The notes beneath the pieces are model-generated. The model was not told the DNA's origin, did not search any database, and worked only from the letters and a program-made list of their open reading frames with translations. A program made the translations under genes and the position numbers. A DNA stretch of 64,000 bases from Clostridia bacterium (GTDB lineage: Bacteria; Bacillota; Clostridia; Oscillospirales; Acutalibacteraceae), in the NCBI GenBank assembly GCA_017625095.1, contig JAGALQ010000007.1:36349-100348 (forward strand). Direction: 5' to 3'. Positions 23,809-31,826 of this stretch are shown piece after piece (the stretch's first letter is position 1; each line of letters opens with the position of its first letter).

Positions 23809-25173
23809 TATGCTGTATTTTTCTTTCATTTCTGCTGCTCTGCCGCAGGTGAGTCTGCCCTCGGGGCAGTAGCCGTCAACGTAGCAGCTCGGTCCGTAAT
23901 ATCGGAAAAGCTCTGGCTCTTCGCTGCGGAGTATTTCGAGCATTCTGTTTGCGTAAATCTGAATTTCCCACTGTGCTCTTGTGCAGCTTCTCAGCTTCAT
24001 AAACAGCATAAGCTCTCTGCCGTTCATTGTGGAAACAATGCTGAGTGTGTTGCCGCTTAAGATAAGGTAGGGCAGTGCATCTTCCTCACCGTCAGCTTTC
24101 AGCTCATTGTAAAGCTTGATGCTGTTTTCAAAGCAGGCTGTGTATGCTGCGGAGATATCTTCGTCTGCTGTTATGCTCTGCGGTTTTACCCAATCGTTGC
24201 GGTCAACCGTGCTGAGTGAGGGAATCTGAATCGAGTGGATTCTGTGCCTTGCAAAGTGAGTGAGAGTTGAGAGAGAAACCTTGTTGAGTGCGAATGTGAA
24301 CTGAACACTCTCAAGTGCTCTGGGACGTGATGAGTTTATGACAGCTTTGATGATTTCTTCTCTTGTTGCTTTGTCTTCAACCGCATTCTTTACAGCAGCA
24401 GGGGAGAAGATGTTGGCTTCAAGCATTGCTGCTGTTGCTACTGTTTTTGCTGCATCCTTACTGCCGCTGATGTATTCAACAAGCTCATCGGGCGACTGTG
24501 TGCGGTCAGGTTCGATAAAGCTCAGGTCTAGCGTGTCGTTCTTTTTAGGTTTACGCTCTTCGAAACCTGTGAGCACACCGGGTGCAATCTCTCTTACCTG
24601 TTCGAGCAGCTGCTTGCCGAGTGCATAAATTTCGGGAATTTTGCTGCCTCTGCCGTGGAGCATTGCGTGCAGCACGTGGAGCAGCTCTCTGCCGCCGAGT
24701 GAGCAGAAGAAGTTGCTGAAGAAGCAGTAGGGAAGAACAAATCTTGCGTCTTCCTTCGGGATGCCTGCATCGGTCATTTTTTTGTATGCTTCAAAAAGTG
24801 AAGAGATGTGAGCTGTGTATTTTGCTTTGTTTTCCTCGCTTTTGAATTCGGGTACATAAAAGCCTGCATCGTAGAAATCGACGTATCTGCGTGATTTTAC
24901 GGTGAATGATGCAAGTCTGAACTCAATCATAAACTGCTCAACAATAACCGAAACATCATTGAAAGCAAGGTTGAACATAATGTGCTCAACCGTTGAGTTG
25001 TGACCCGAGCGCGTTACCTTGTCAATAAGGTTTGCGTTTTTTTCATCATCCTGAGATTTCTCCCATATACCGAGTGCGTTGCCGGGTTGAGTGGAAATTC
25101 TTCCGCCTGCTGCGCACATTTTTTCACCGCAGTTGCTGTAGCCTAATACATATACACCGGATTTGCAGTCCAT
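23806..25173 (-). CDS. Tandem-domain FAD-dependent thymidylate synthase (ThyX)-like protein
   Basis: The 455-residue protein contains two ThyX-like halves. The first has the EFRLASFTVKSRRY region (about 84-97, corresponding to the RHR...S...S.RY motif with RHR degraded) and ARFVLP. The second has an intact RHRIHSIQIPS (about 309-319) and LRSCTRAQWEI (394-404), matching the dUMP-binding C-terminal motif. Classical ThyX subunits are about 220 residues, so this is a fused pair in which motifs are divided between the halves. It may make dTMP, or may have diverged. The ATG at 25173 has GGAGG 8 bases upstream. tmk is 1.5 kb away on the opposite strand. Confidence 0.8.
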   Translation of the reverse strand: MDCKSGVYVLGYSNCGEKMCAAGGRISTQPGNALGIWEKSQDDEKNANLIDKVTRSGHNSTVEHIMFNLAFNDVSVIVEQFMIEFRLASFTVKSRRYVDFYDAGFYVPEFKSEENKAKYTAHISSLFEAYKKMTDAGIPKEDARFVLPYCFFSNFFCSLGGRELLHVLHAMLHGRGSKIPEIYALGKQLLEQVREIAPGVLTGFEERKPKKNDTLDLSFIEPDRTQSPDELVEYISGSKDAAKTVATAAMLEANIFSPAAVKNAVEDKATREEIIKAVINSSRPRALESVQFTFALNKVSLSTLTHFARHRIHSIQIPSLSTVDRNDWVKPQSITADEDISAAYTACFENSIKLYNELKADGEEDALPYLILSGNTLSIVSTMNGRELMLFMKLRSCTRAQWEIQIYANRMLEILRSEEPELFRYYGPSCYVDGYCPEGRLTCGRAAEMKEKYSI

Positions 25174-25281
25174 TTTCAAGACCTCCGTAATTACTGAATT
25201 TATGACATATTTATTATATAATAAAACAGGGAGAAAGAAAAGTCAAGAAAAGCATATTGGTTTTTATAGTTTTATTGTGTA

Positions 25282-25317
25282 TTGATGTTGAGTGTATTTT
25301 ATGATAAAATTTATCAT
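25282..25317 (+). promoter_or_regulatory. Promoter with overlapping perfect palindrome upstream of the M50 gene
   Basis: TTGATG (25282-25287) and TAAAAT (25305-25310) are separated by 17 bases. The palindrome ATGATAAA-A-TTTATCAT (25301-25317) covers the -10 element, as a repressor operator would. Confidence 0.5.
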
Positions 25318-25348
25318 AATGTCGTTGAGCGGATGAGGTGAAGAGAAA

Positions 25349-26482
25349 ATGAAGCAGGCGAAGAAAAAGAAAAAAATTCTGTGGCAACAGTATGTGGGGA
25401 AAGCGGTTATTATACTTATCGGAGTAATATGCGGTGTCGTGACATCTTCATGTTTCAACGAATTTATTCCGGGAATCCCTTTTTATAAAAGATTTGCGGT
25501 GCTGCTTGTCGGTGTGTGTCTTGCTTTTTTATTTAATATTATTATGCACGAAATCGGACACCTTGTTTTCGGTTTGCTTACCGGATACAAGTTCAGTTCG
25601 TTCCGCATCGGCTCTTTTATGTGGATGAATGAGGGCGGAAAACTTAAATTCAAAAGGCTTAAAATAGCCGGTACGGGCGGTCAGTGTCTGATGATTCCTC
25701 CGGATATGAAAGACGGTAAAATACCGCTTGCTTTATTTAACCTCGGTGGTTCTTTTGCCAATATAATTGTCGGCGTTTTATTTTTAGTCGGACGTTGCTT
25801 CTGCTCCGGAACGGATTTCCTTTCATCGTTTCTTTTTATATTTGCTTTTGTTGTATTTATAAGTGCTGCGATAAACGGCGTACCGATGCGCCTCGGAGTG
25901 ATTGACAATGACGGATATAATGCTTTTGCCTTGTCCAAAAACAAAGAAGCGGTTGAAGCTTTCTGGGTTCAGCTCAAGGTTGTCGAACAGAATTCCAAAG
26001 GTATCCGTCTTAAAGATATGCCTGCCGAGTGGTTTGCCGTACCGACAGATGAAGCTATGAAAAACAGTATGGTGGCAACCCGCGGTGTGTTTGCTTGCAA
26101 CAGACTTATGGATGAAGAAAAATTCGAGGAAGCAGATGCACTTATGAAACACCTGCTTGAGATTGACAGCGGAATTGTCGGACTTCATCGCAATCTTCTC
26201 ATGTGCGACAGGATATATGTCGAACTTATCAGAGAAAACCGCTGTAAGGTAATTGAAAATATGATGAGCGGCGAACAAAGGAAGTTTATGAAGACAATGA
26301 AACGTTTTCCTTCTGTGCTTCGCACTCAATATGTTTTGGCGTTGCTTTTTGAAAAAGATACCGTAAAAGCAAAAAACGTTAAAAACGAATTTGAAAAGGT
26401 TGCAAAGACTTATCCTTATCCGCAAGATATTGAATCTGAAAGAGATTTGATGGAGATAGCAGATAAAGCATTTGTAATGTAA
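25349..26482 (+). CDS. M50-family (site-2-protease-like) membrane metalloprotease
   Basis: The 377-residue protein has four to five N-terminal membrane segments and a zinc motif HEIGH at residues 67-71 in a membrane helix, with a later IDNDGYNAF segment that may supply the third metal ligand Asp. The C-terminal 170 residues are soluble and helical without a recognised domain. Such proteases cut membrane-bound substrates; the target is unknown. Two lysine-rich stretches at the N-terminus fit an inside-positive topology. It is a single-gene unit with its own promoter, palindrome and terminator. Confidence 0.8.
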   Translation: MKQAKKKKKILWQQYVGKAVIILIGVICGVVTSSCFNEFIPGIPFYKRFAVLLVGVCLAFLFNIIMHEIGHLVFGLLTGYKFSSFRIGSFMWMNEGGKLKFKRLKIAGTGGQCLMIPPDMKDGKIPLALFNLGGSFANIIVGVLFLVGRCFCSGTDFLSSFLFIFAFVVFISAAINGVPMRLGVIDNDGYNAFALSKNKEAVEAFWVQLKVVEQNSKGIRLKDMPAEWFAVPTDEAMKNSMVATRGVFACNRLMDEEKFEEADALMKHLLEIDSGIVGLHRNLLMCDRIYVELIRENRCKVIENMMSGEQRKFMKTMKRFPSVLRTQYVLALLFEKDTVKAKNVKNEFEKVAKTYPYPQDIESERDLMEIADKAFVM

Positions 26483-26509
26483 AATTCAGACAGAATCAAA
26501 ATTTTTAAC

Positions 26510-26553
26510 AGAACACCTCTCTTTTTCGATAAGCGAAGGGAGGTGTTCTTTTT
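26510..26553 (+). terminator. Rho-independent terminator after the M50 gene
   Basis: AGAACACCTC (26510-26519) pairs with GAGGTGTTCT (26540-26549) followed by Ts; an inner CTTTTTCG/CGAAGGG region extends the stem. Confidence 0.88.
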
Positions 26554-26612
26554 ATGCAGCTGACAATTGCAGATTTTGCTTGTATAAATTCTTATTAAAT
26601 AATAATAAATAA

Positions 26613-26641
26613 TTGAAATATGCGGTTATGTGTGTTATAAT
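26613..26641 (+). promoter_or_regulatory. Sigma-A promoter of the tmk operon
   Basis: TTGAAA (26613-26618) and TATAAT (26636-26641) are separated by 17 bases. Confidence 0.7.
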
Positions 26642-26690
26642 AGCTAATGTATAATTAGGTTAGTTATGTGCAATTGATTTTTTTGACACA

Positions 26691-26731
26691 GGAGGAAGCC
26701 GCCTATACATTTGCGGCTAAACCGTATAATG
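26691..26731 (+). promoter_or_regulatory. Ribosome site separated from the tmk start by a hairpin
   Basis: GGAGG (26691-26695) is 33 bases before the ATG at 26729. Between them AGCCGC (26697-26702) can pair with GCGGCT (26713-26718), which would bring the site closer to the start. In-frame TTG 26711 is the alternative start. Confidence 0.45.
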
Positions 26732-27400
26732 GGCAGAATGATAGTAATCGAAGGGCTTGACGGAAGCGGAAAATCCACACAGATAGCTCTTCTCAAAAAA
26801 CATCTTGACAGCAAGGGCTGCGAATACAGACAGATAAAATTGCCTGACTACGAAGACCCGTCGAGCACACTTGTGCGTATGTATCTCGGCGGTGCTTTCG
26901 GAAATAAGCCTGAGGACGTCGGCGCTTTTGCTGCTTCTGCATTCTTTGCGGTTGACCGTTTTGCGAGCTTTAAACAGCATTGGCAGGCGGATTATGAGGC
27001 GGACAAGCTTATCCTTGCCGACCGTTACACCACATCAAACGCATATCATCAGCTTGAGAAGATGCCCCGCGAAGACTGGGACAGCTACATTCAGTGGCTT
27101 GAAGATTTTGAATACGTCAAGCTCGGCATTCCGAAGCCTGATATGGTAATCTACCTTGATATGCCTATTGAGGTTTCACAGCAGCTTATGTCGCTCAGAA
27201 GCGAGAAAACAGGCGAGAAAAAAGACGTACACGAGGCTGACGTAGGTTATCTTCATCGCTGTCGTGAGGCTGCAATGTATGCTGCAGAAAAAATGGGCTG
27301 GCACGTTATAAAATGTGCCGAAAACGGTAAACCTCTGTCTGTGGAAACAATTGCTCAGATGATTGCAGACTCATTACCCGGAGAGTTTATTTATGCTTGA
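26729..27400 (+). CDS. tmk: Thymidylate kinase
   Basis: The 223-residue P-loop kinase phosphorylates dTMP to dTDP. It has EGLDGSGKST immediately after the N-terminus, the DRYTTSNAYHQ motif (DR-loop) near the middle, and family length. The start is uncertain: ATG 26729 (MGRMIVIEG), ATG 26738 and TTG 26711 are in frame, and the only good ribosome site is separated by a stem-loop. The gene overlaps the DUF2156 gene by eight bases, opening a run of closely spaced genes. The LID region carries RSEKTGEKKD. Confidence 0.93.
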   Translation: MGRMIVIEGLDGSGKSTQIALLKKHLDSKGCEYRQIKLPDYEDPSSTLVRMYLGGAFGNKPEDVGAFAASAFFAVDRFASFKQHWQADYEADKLILADRYTTSNAYHQLEKMPREDWDSYIQWLEDFEYVKLGIPKPDMVIYLDMPIEVSQQLMSLRSEKTGEKKDVHEADVGYLHRCREAAMYAAEKMGWHVIKCAENGKPLSVETIAQMIADSLPGEFIYA

Positions 27401-28283
27401 TTTTCATCCGATAACTTTGGAGGATAAATCACGTGCGGAAAAGATTTTTATGGCGAGTAAAAATATTGGCTGTGAATATTGCTTTGGCACGCTGTTTATC
27501 TGGAAAAACGTTTATAAAACACAGATTGCTTACAACGGCGATATGCTCGTTGCAAAGTATATCACGCAGGACGGTGTGAATTACTGCTGCCCCACGGGCG
27601 ACGGCGATTTAAAGCAGATGACCCAGCTTGTTGTCGAGGATGCACGAAAGGACGGCAACCGTGTAGTCATAGCAGGTTGCTCGGCAGAAGAGAAACAAAA
27701 GCTTGAAACACTGTTCCCCGATAAATTCACTTTCACTGCTGATGATAGCCGCTTTGATTATATTTACAAAAGCAGTGACCTTGCAAACCTTGCCGGAAGG
27801 AAATACCACGGCAAGCGCAACCACATTTCGGCTTTTATCAGGAATAACCCCGATTGGAGTTTTGAAGAGATTAATCCCGCCAATATCGGTCAGTGTGCCG
27901 CTATGAATGAGCGTTGGCTCGTTCTCAACGAATACAAAGACGAAGAGGCTATTTCGGCTGAGCATAATGCGCTCAATCTTGCACTTGCTCATTTTGATGA
28001 GCTTGGTCTTTACGGCGGTCTTATCCGCGTTAACCGTGAGGTTGTTGCTTTTTCATTCGGCGAAAAGCTCAGGGACGGTATATTCTGTACTCACTTTGAA
28101 AAAGCTTATTCATCGGTTCAGGGTGCTTATCCCATAATCAACCGTGAAATGGCAATACGCCTTTGCGGCGATTATGAGCTTATCAACAGAGAAGAAGATA
28201 CAGGCTCAGAGGGATTGCGGCGTGCAAAACGCTCCTACTATCCCGAGATATGGCTTGAGAAATATATTGCAGAGTGTGATTGA
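27393..28283 (+). CDS. DUF2156 (phosphatidylglycerol lysyltransferase C-terminal-like) protein
   Basis: The 296-residue protein resembles the soluble DUF2156 family, which shares the double-GNAT fold of the MprF catalytic domain: it starts LDFHPITLEDKSRAEKIF and contains GRKYHGKRNHISAFI and an ERWL segment. No membrane flippase domain is present, so lipid aminoacylation is not implied; the function of soluble members is uncertain. The ATG at 27393 has GGAGAG eight bases upstream and overlaps the end of tmk. The next gene overlaps it by four bases, so it is co-translated. Confidence 0.85.
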   Translation: MLDFHPITLEDKSRAEKIFMASKNIGCEYCFGTLFIWKNVYKTQIAYNGDMLVAKYITQDGVNYCCPTGDGDLKQMTQLVVEDARKDGNRVVIAGCSAEEKQKLETLFPDKFTFTADDSRFDYIYKSSDLANLAGRKYHGKRNHISAFIRNNPDWSFEEINPANIGQCAAMNERWLVLNEYKDEEAISAEHNALNLALAHFDELGLYGGLIRVNREVVAFSFGEKLRDGIFCTHFEKAYSSVQGAYPIINREMAIRLCGDYELINREEDTGSEGLRRAKRSYYPEIWLEKYIAECD

Positions 28284-28939
28284 TTGTGGTCAGGTTTGAG
28301 AATCCGGCTTTGCGTGAGCAGGCTGTAAGTCTGTGGCACGAAGCCTTTGGCGACAGTGAAGATTATATACGCTTTTTTCACGGTACGCACAGCTCGTGTT
28401 ACTGCCTTATGCTGACAGAATCGGATGAGCTTGTCAGCGCACTTTATCTGATTGACGGTGAGCTTTGCTCACAGCAGGGCTACTATCTCTTTGCCGCTGC
28501 AACCTTTAAAAAATTCAGAGGCAAAGGCTATATGGCAAAGCTTCTGAAAAAGGCAGAGAGCTACGCAAAACAAAACGGTAAAAGTTTCATTGCGCTTGTG
28601 CCTGCCGAGCCGACACTTTTCGATTATTACTCGCGTTTTGGCTACAAAACCGCGTTTTACGCTTGTAAACAGCCTGTCGGCACACGGTTTGATGCCGACG
28701 GAGTGAATGTTTTCTGCTGGAGTGCCGGTCATACGGAATATATCCACAAGGAGCAGGAAAAATACGGCACCCGGCTTTATGAAGCAGACGGCATGCTTTT
28801 TTCGGTTTATGATGGTGGCTTTATAAAAACGCCCGCGGATAAAAGCGACACTTACCGTTACGGTATGCTGTTGTCGCTTGATGAAAGAACGCAAAGCTTT
28901 ACACAGCTTAATTCATATATCGGTTTGACACTTGAATAG
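28280..28939 (+). CDS. GNAT-family acetyltransferase
   Basis: The 219-residue protein has a GNAT acetyl-CoA motif in FKKFRGKGYMAKLLKKAESYAK (about residues 74-95) and the family FDYYSRFGYK strand. The C-terminal 90 residues form an additional region of unknown role, as in Eis-like or two-domain GNATs. The start is TTG 28280, overlapping the DUF2156 stop by four bases, or GTG 28286. The substrate is unknown. It lies in the middle of a tightly coupled operon. Confidence 0.82.
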   Translation: MIVVRFENPALREQAVSLWHEAFGDSEDYIRFFHGTHSSCYCLMLTESDELVSALYLIDGELCSQQGYYLFAAATFKKFRGKGYMAKLLKKAESYAKQNGKSFIALVPAEPTLFDYYSRFGYKTAFYACKQPVGTRFDADGVNVFCWSAGHTEYIHKEQEKYGTRLYEADGMLFSVYDGGFIKTPADKSDTYRYGMLLSLDERTQSFTQLNSYIGLTLE

Positions 28940-28953
28940 AGGAGGAAGTACAG

Positions 28954-29496
28954 ATGATTTACGTTTTTCTCGCAGAAGGGTTTGAAGAGGTTGAGGCACT
29001 TGCAACGGTTGACGTGCTGCGCAGGGCAGGTCTTGATGTTAAGACTGTCGGCGTGAGCGGCTCAACGGTCAGCGGCTCGCACTCAATACCCGTTGTGTGT
29101 GACGTTTCGGTTGATGATATTCAGCCTGACAGCAGCATTGAAGCGGTTGTGCTCCCAGGCGGTATGCCCGGCACAATTAACCTTGAGAACAGTGATAAGG
29201 TCAACAGCTTTATCGAGTATGCTTATGCAGAAGGTAAATATGTCTGTGCGATATGCGCTGCCCCGAGCATACTCGGCAAAAAGGGAATGCTCAACGGCAG
29301 AGAGGCTATCTGCTTCCCCGGCTTTGAAGAATATCTTTACGGTGCAAAGCTCAGCGATAAATCCGTTTGTGTTGACGGTAAAATAATAACTGCAAAGGCC
29401 TGCGGCGTAGCTTTGAAGTTCGGCAAGGTAATTGCTGAGCAGTTTATAGGCAAAGAGAAGGCAGATGCCTTGTGGGAGAGTCTTTACAATGATTAA
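28954..29496 (+). CDS. DJ-1/PfpI-family protein (YajL/ThiJ type)
   Basis: The 180-residue protein has the DJ-1 landmarks FLAEGFEEVEA at the N-terminus with the conserved Glu, VLPGGMPG, and the nucleophile-elbow cysteine C101 in AICAAPS. Family members act as glyoxalase-like or deglycase-like stress proteins or chaperones; the exact role is debated. GAGGAGG lies upstream of the ATG. The following folate gene starts eight bases before its stop, so translation is coupled. Confidence 0.9.
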   Translation: MIYVFLAEGFEEVEALATVDVLRRAGLDVKTVGVSGSTVSGSHSIPVVCDVSVDDIQPDSSIEAVVLPGGMPGTINLENSDKVNSFIEYAYAEGKYVCAICAAPSILGKKGMLNGREAICFPGFEEYLYGAKLSDKSVCVDGKIITAKACGVALKFGKVIAEQFIGKEKADALWESLYND

Positions 29497-30067
29497 GGAT
29501 ATCAGACCCGAAAAAAAAGCGTTGAGAGCCTCATCACTCGAGTGGAGAAAAAATCTTTCACGCAACGAAAAGCAGCGTATGGATTTTAAAATTCAGAACA
29601 AGTTTCTGACACTGTGGAAATTCCGCGAGGTCAGAACCGTGCTTGTTTACTGTTCCAAGCCGCTTGAGGTTGATACGTCACTTATTATTGAACGTGCCTT
29701 GTCTGTTGGTAAGACGGTTGCGGCACCAAGATGCGTGCCGGGAACAAGAGATATGGAGTTTTACATTATAAAAAGCTGCGATGATCTTGTATCGGGTGCA
29801 TTCGGCGTAATGGAGCCTGATCCCGAAAAATGCGAGCTTTTACGCGACTATACTTCAAGTGTGTGCATTGTTCCGGCTCTTATGTATGATAATTCAGGGT
29901 ATCGTCTCGGATACGGCAAGGGATACTATGACAGATTCCTTTCTGCTTATAACGGAGCCTGTATAGGACTTGTTTATTCGTCGCTGATTAAGGATGACCT
30001 TCCTCACGGTAAATATGACCGTAAGGTTGATATAATAGTAACTGAAAAAGATAACTACTTTTGCTGA
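29489..30067 (+). CDS. 5-formyltetrahydrofolate cyclo-ligase
   Basis: The 192-residue ATP-dependent enzyme recycles 5-formyl-THF to 5,10-methenyl-THF. Family motifs are the N-terminal KKALRASSLEWRK and the C-terminal GYRLGYGKGYYDRFL, which binds substrate and ATP. The ATG at 29489 is selected because it matches the family start and overlaps the DJ-1 gene by eight bases. It complements glyA at 8.3 kb in one-carbon metabolism. mltG follows after 20 bases. Confidence 0.93.
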   Translation: MIKDIRPEKKALRASSLEWRKNLSRNEKQRMDFKIQNKFLTLWKFREVRTVLVYCSKPLEVDTSLIIERALSVGKTVAAPRCVPGTRDMEFYIIKSCDDLVSGAFGVMEPDPEKCELLRDYTSSVCIVPALMYDNSGYRLGYGKGYYDRFLSAYNGACIGLVYSSLIKDDLPHGKYDRKVDIIVTEKDNYFC

Positions 30068-30087
30068 ACACAGAATAGGAGTTACAT

Positions 30088-31824
30088 ATGGACGACAAGA
30101 AGAAATTTGAAATTGAATTTGATGACGATTTTGATTTATGGCTTGCTCAACGTGAGCAGGCTAAAAAGACGTCTCAGATTACAAAACCTGCACAGCCTGC
30201 AAAACCTGCACAGCCTGCAAAACCTGCACAGCCTGCAAAACCTGCACAGCCTGCAAAACCTGCACAGCCTGTAAAACCTGCAAAACCTGCAAAGCCTGCA
30301 GCACCTGTAAGACCTGCAGCACCTGCAAGACCTGCAGCACCTGCAGCACCTGCAAGACCCACAGCACCTGCTGATGCAGCAACGACTGTAATACCTCCGA
30401 TGCCTGCAAAAACTAAGACATCTTCCGGCTCTGTTGAGAGACCCGATGCACGTCAGTTTAAACCGGTTCAGTCTGACAGCGGAAATGATATTGCGGTTAG
30501 CAGAAGAGACGTTGTCAAAAATTTCAAAATTCATATTGATGAAAACGAATACAGTAAGCCTGCCTTTGAAGAGCCTTCCGCTTCTTCAAAACCTGCAAAA
30601 AAGGATAAGTCGATTTATTTTGCCGGTCGTAAACCCACAAAGGCTCAGATTGAGCGTCGTCATGCTCAGGATAAGGCACGCGAGGAGAAGAAGAAAAAGG
30701 ACAAACAGGTATCTGCACGCCCTAAATTAAGTGAACGCGACCAGGTTGCGAGATTAAGTCGTATTATACTTTGGGTGGCCATATTCGTTTGTTCGACTGT
30801 TATTGCTGCTTACGGAATTTCCTGTATAAATGATGTTCTTGCAATCACCAGAAGCGATGAGCTTGTTACTGTTGATATTGAAAAAGGTTCAGATTATAAC
30901 GATGTTATCAAAGCACTTGACAGCAACGGACTTATTAAGCACAGATGGTTCTGCAAGATAATAACAAAGTTCAGAGGCTTTGATGAAGAAAAATATCTTT
31001 ACGGTAAGCACTATCTGACAGCTGATATGGGCGTAGAGGGTATGCTCACGGCAATGCTGGAGGATCAGACATCGGACAAGACAATACGTCTTTCTTTCCC
31101 GGAAGGCTGGACTATTCCGCAGATTATTGAAAAGCTTGATGAAAACAACGTTTGCCCTGCAGAGTATATTTATGACGCTCTGAAGGATGTTGAGTTTGAT
31201 TACGGCTTTGTCAGATATATTCCCACTGATGAACTGCGCTGCTATAAGCTTGAAGGTTATATTTTCCCCGATACTTATGACTTCTTCGTTAGTGAGAAGG
31301 AAAACGGTGTGGGTGAGAATCCGACCAGTATTCTTAATAAGTTCCTCAGCAACTTCGAGACAAAATGGAACGATGCTTATGCAAAGCGTGCAGAGGAGCT
31401 AGGCGTTACACTTGATGAGGTTATTATAATCGCATCTATCATTGAAAAGGAAGCTGCTGATAAGAGTCAGATGACAAAGGTTTCGTCTGTTATTCATAAC
31501 CGACTCAATCATCCGGGCTCTTACCCGACACTCGGTTGTGATTCAACCAAGAAATACGTCACGAATTATCTTACTCCCGTTCTCGGTTCAGCAGGAGCAA
31601 ACGCATACCTCGGCAGCTATGACACAAACAGCATTCGTTCAGGATTGCCGGCAGGTCCGATCTGTAACCCCGGTGTTGATGCTATTGAAGCTGCTCTTAA
31701 TCCGGATGATACAAACTACTACTACTTCTGTCATAATGAAGACGGTAAGATTTATATGGCTGAGACTTACGCTCAGTTCCGTGCTAACTGGGCACAGGTT
31801 CTCAGAGATAACGAGGGCAATTGA
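30088..31824 (+). CDS. mltG: Endolytic murein transglycosylase MltG with Pro/Ala/Lys repeat N-terminus
   Basis: This is a 578-residue single-pass membrane protein that cleaves nascent peptidoglycan. The cytoplasmic N-terminal region of about 220 residues includes a KPAQPA-type low-complexity stretch (residues 32-95) encoded by tandem 18-base repeats. A transmembrane segment at about 224-246 precedes a LysM-like region and the YceG catalytic domain, with [10 protein letters not shown] (388-397) and catalytic Glu 453 in [10 protein letters not shown]. The repeat tract probably varies in length and extends the cytoplasmic arm. ATAGGAG precedes the ATG. The stop is two bases before the U32 gene, as in the conserved mltG-U32 neighbourhood of Firmicutes. 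Confidence 0.93.
   Translation: MDDKKKFEIEFDDDFDLWLAQREQAKKTSQITKPAQPAKPAQPAKPAQPAKPAQPAKPAQPVKPAKPAKPAAPVRPAAPARPAAPAAPARPTAPADAATTVIPPMPAKTKTSSGSVERPDARQFKPVQSDSGNDIAVSRRDVVKNFKIHIDENEYSKPAFEEPSASSKPAKKDKSIYFAGRKPTKAQIERRHAQDKAREEKKKKDKQVSARPKLSERDQVARLSRIILWVAIFVCSTVIAAYGISCINDVLAITRSDELVTVDIEKGSDYNDVIKALDSNGLIKHRWFCKIITKFRGFDEEKYLYGKHYLTADMGVEGMLTAMLEDQTSDKTIRLSFPEGWTIPQIIEKLDENNVCPAEYIYDALKDVEFDYGFVRYIPTDELRCYKLEGYIFPDTYDFFVSEKENGVGENPTSILNKFLSNFETKWNDAYAKRAEELGVTLDEVIIIASIIEKEAADKSQMTKVSSVIHNRLNHPGSYPTLGCDSTKKYVTNYLTPVLGSAGANAYLGSYDTNSIRSGLPAGPICNPGVDAIEAALNPDDTNYYYFCHNEDGKIYMAETYAQFRANWAQVLRDNEGN
30187..30276 (+). repeat. Tandem 18-base coding repeats in mltG
   Basis: The unit CCTGCACAGCCTGCAAAA occurs four times perfectly (30187-30258) and a fifth time with one change (30259-30276), continuing into degenerate CCTGCA-based units to about 30360. 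It encodes PAQPAK repeats. Confidence 0.95.
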
Positions 31825-31826
31825 TT

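Noticed and set aside
25349-26482. Assignment of the 377-residue M50 protein as SpoIVFB
   Set aside because: It lacks an M23 partner gene and has a long soluble C-terminus; the 47.2-kb protein with its M23 partner is the better SpoIVFB candidate.
30136-30534. Cys/Arg-rich and Gly/Ala-rich minus-strand frames in mltG
   Set aside because: Mirror frames of the CCTGCA repeats; mltG itself is intact and conserved.
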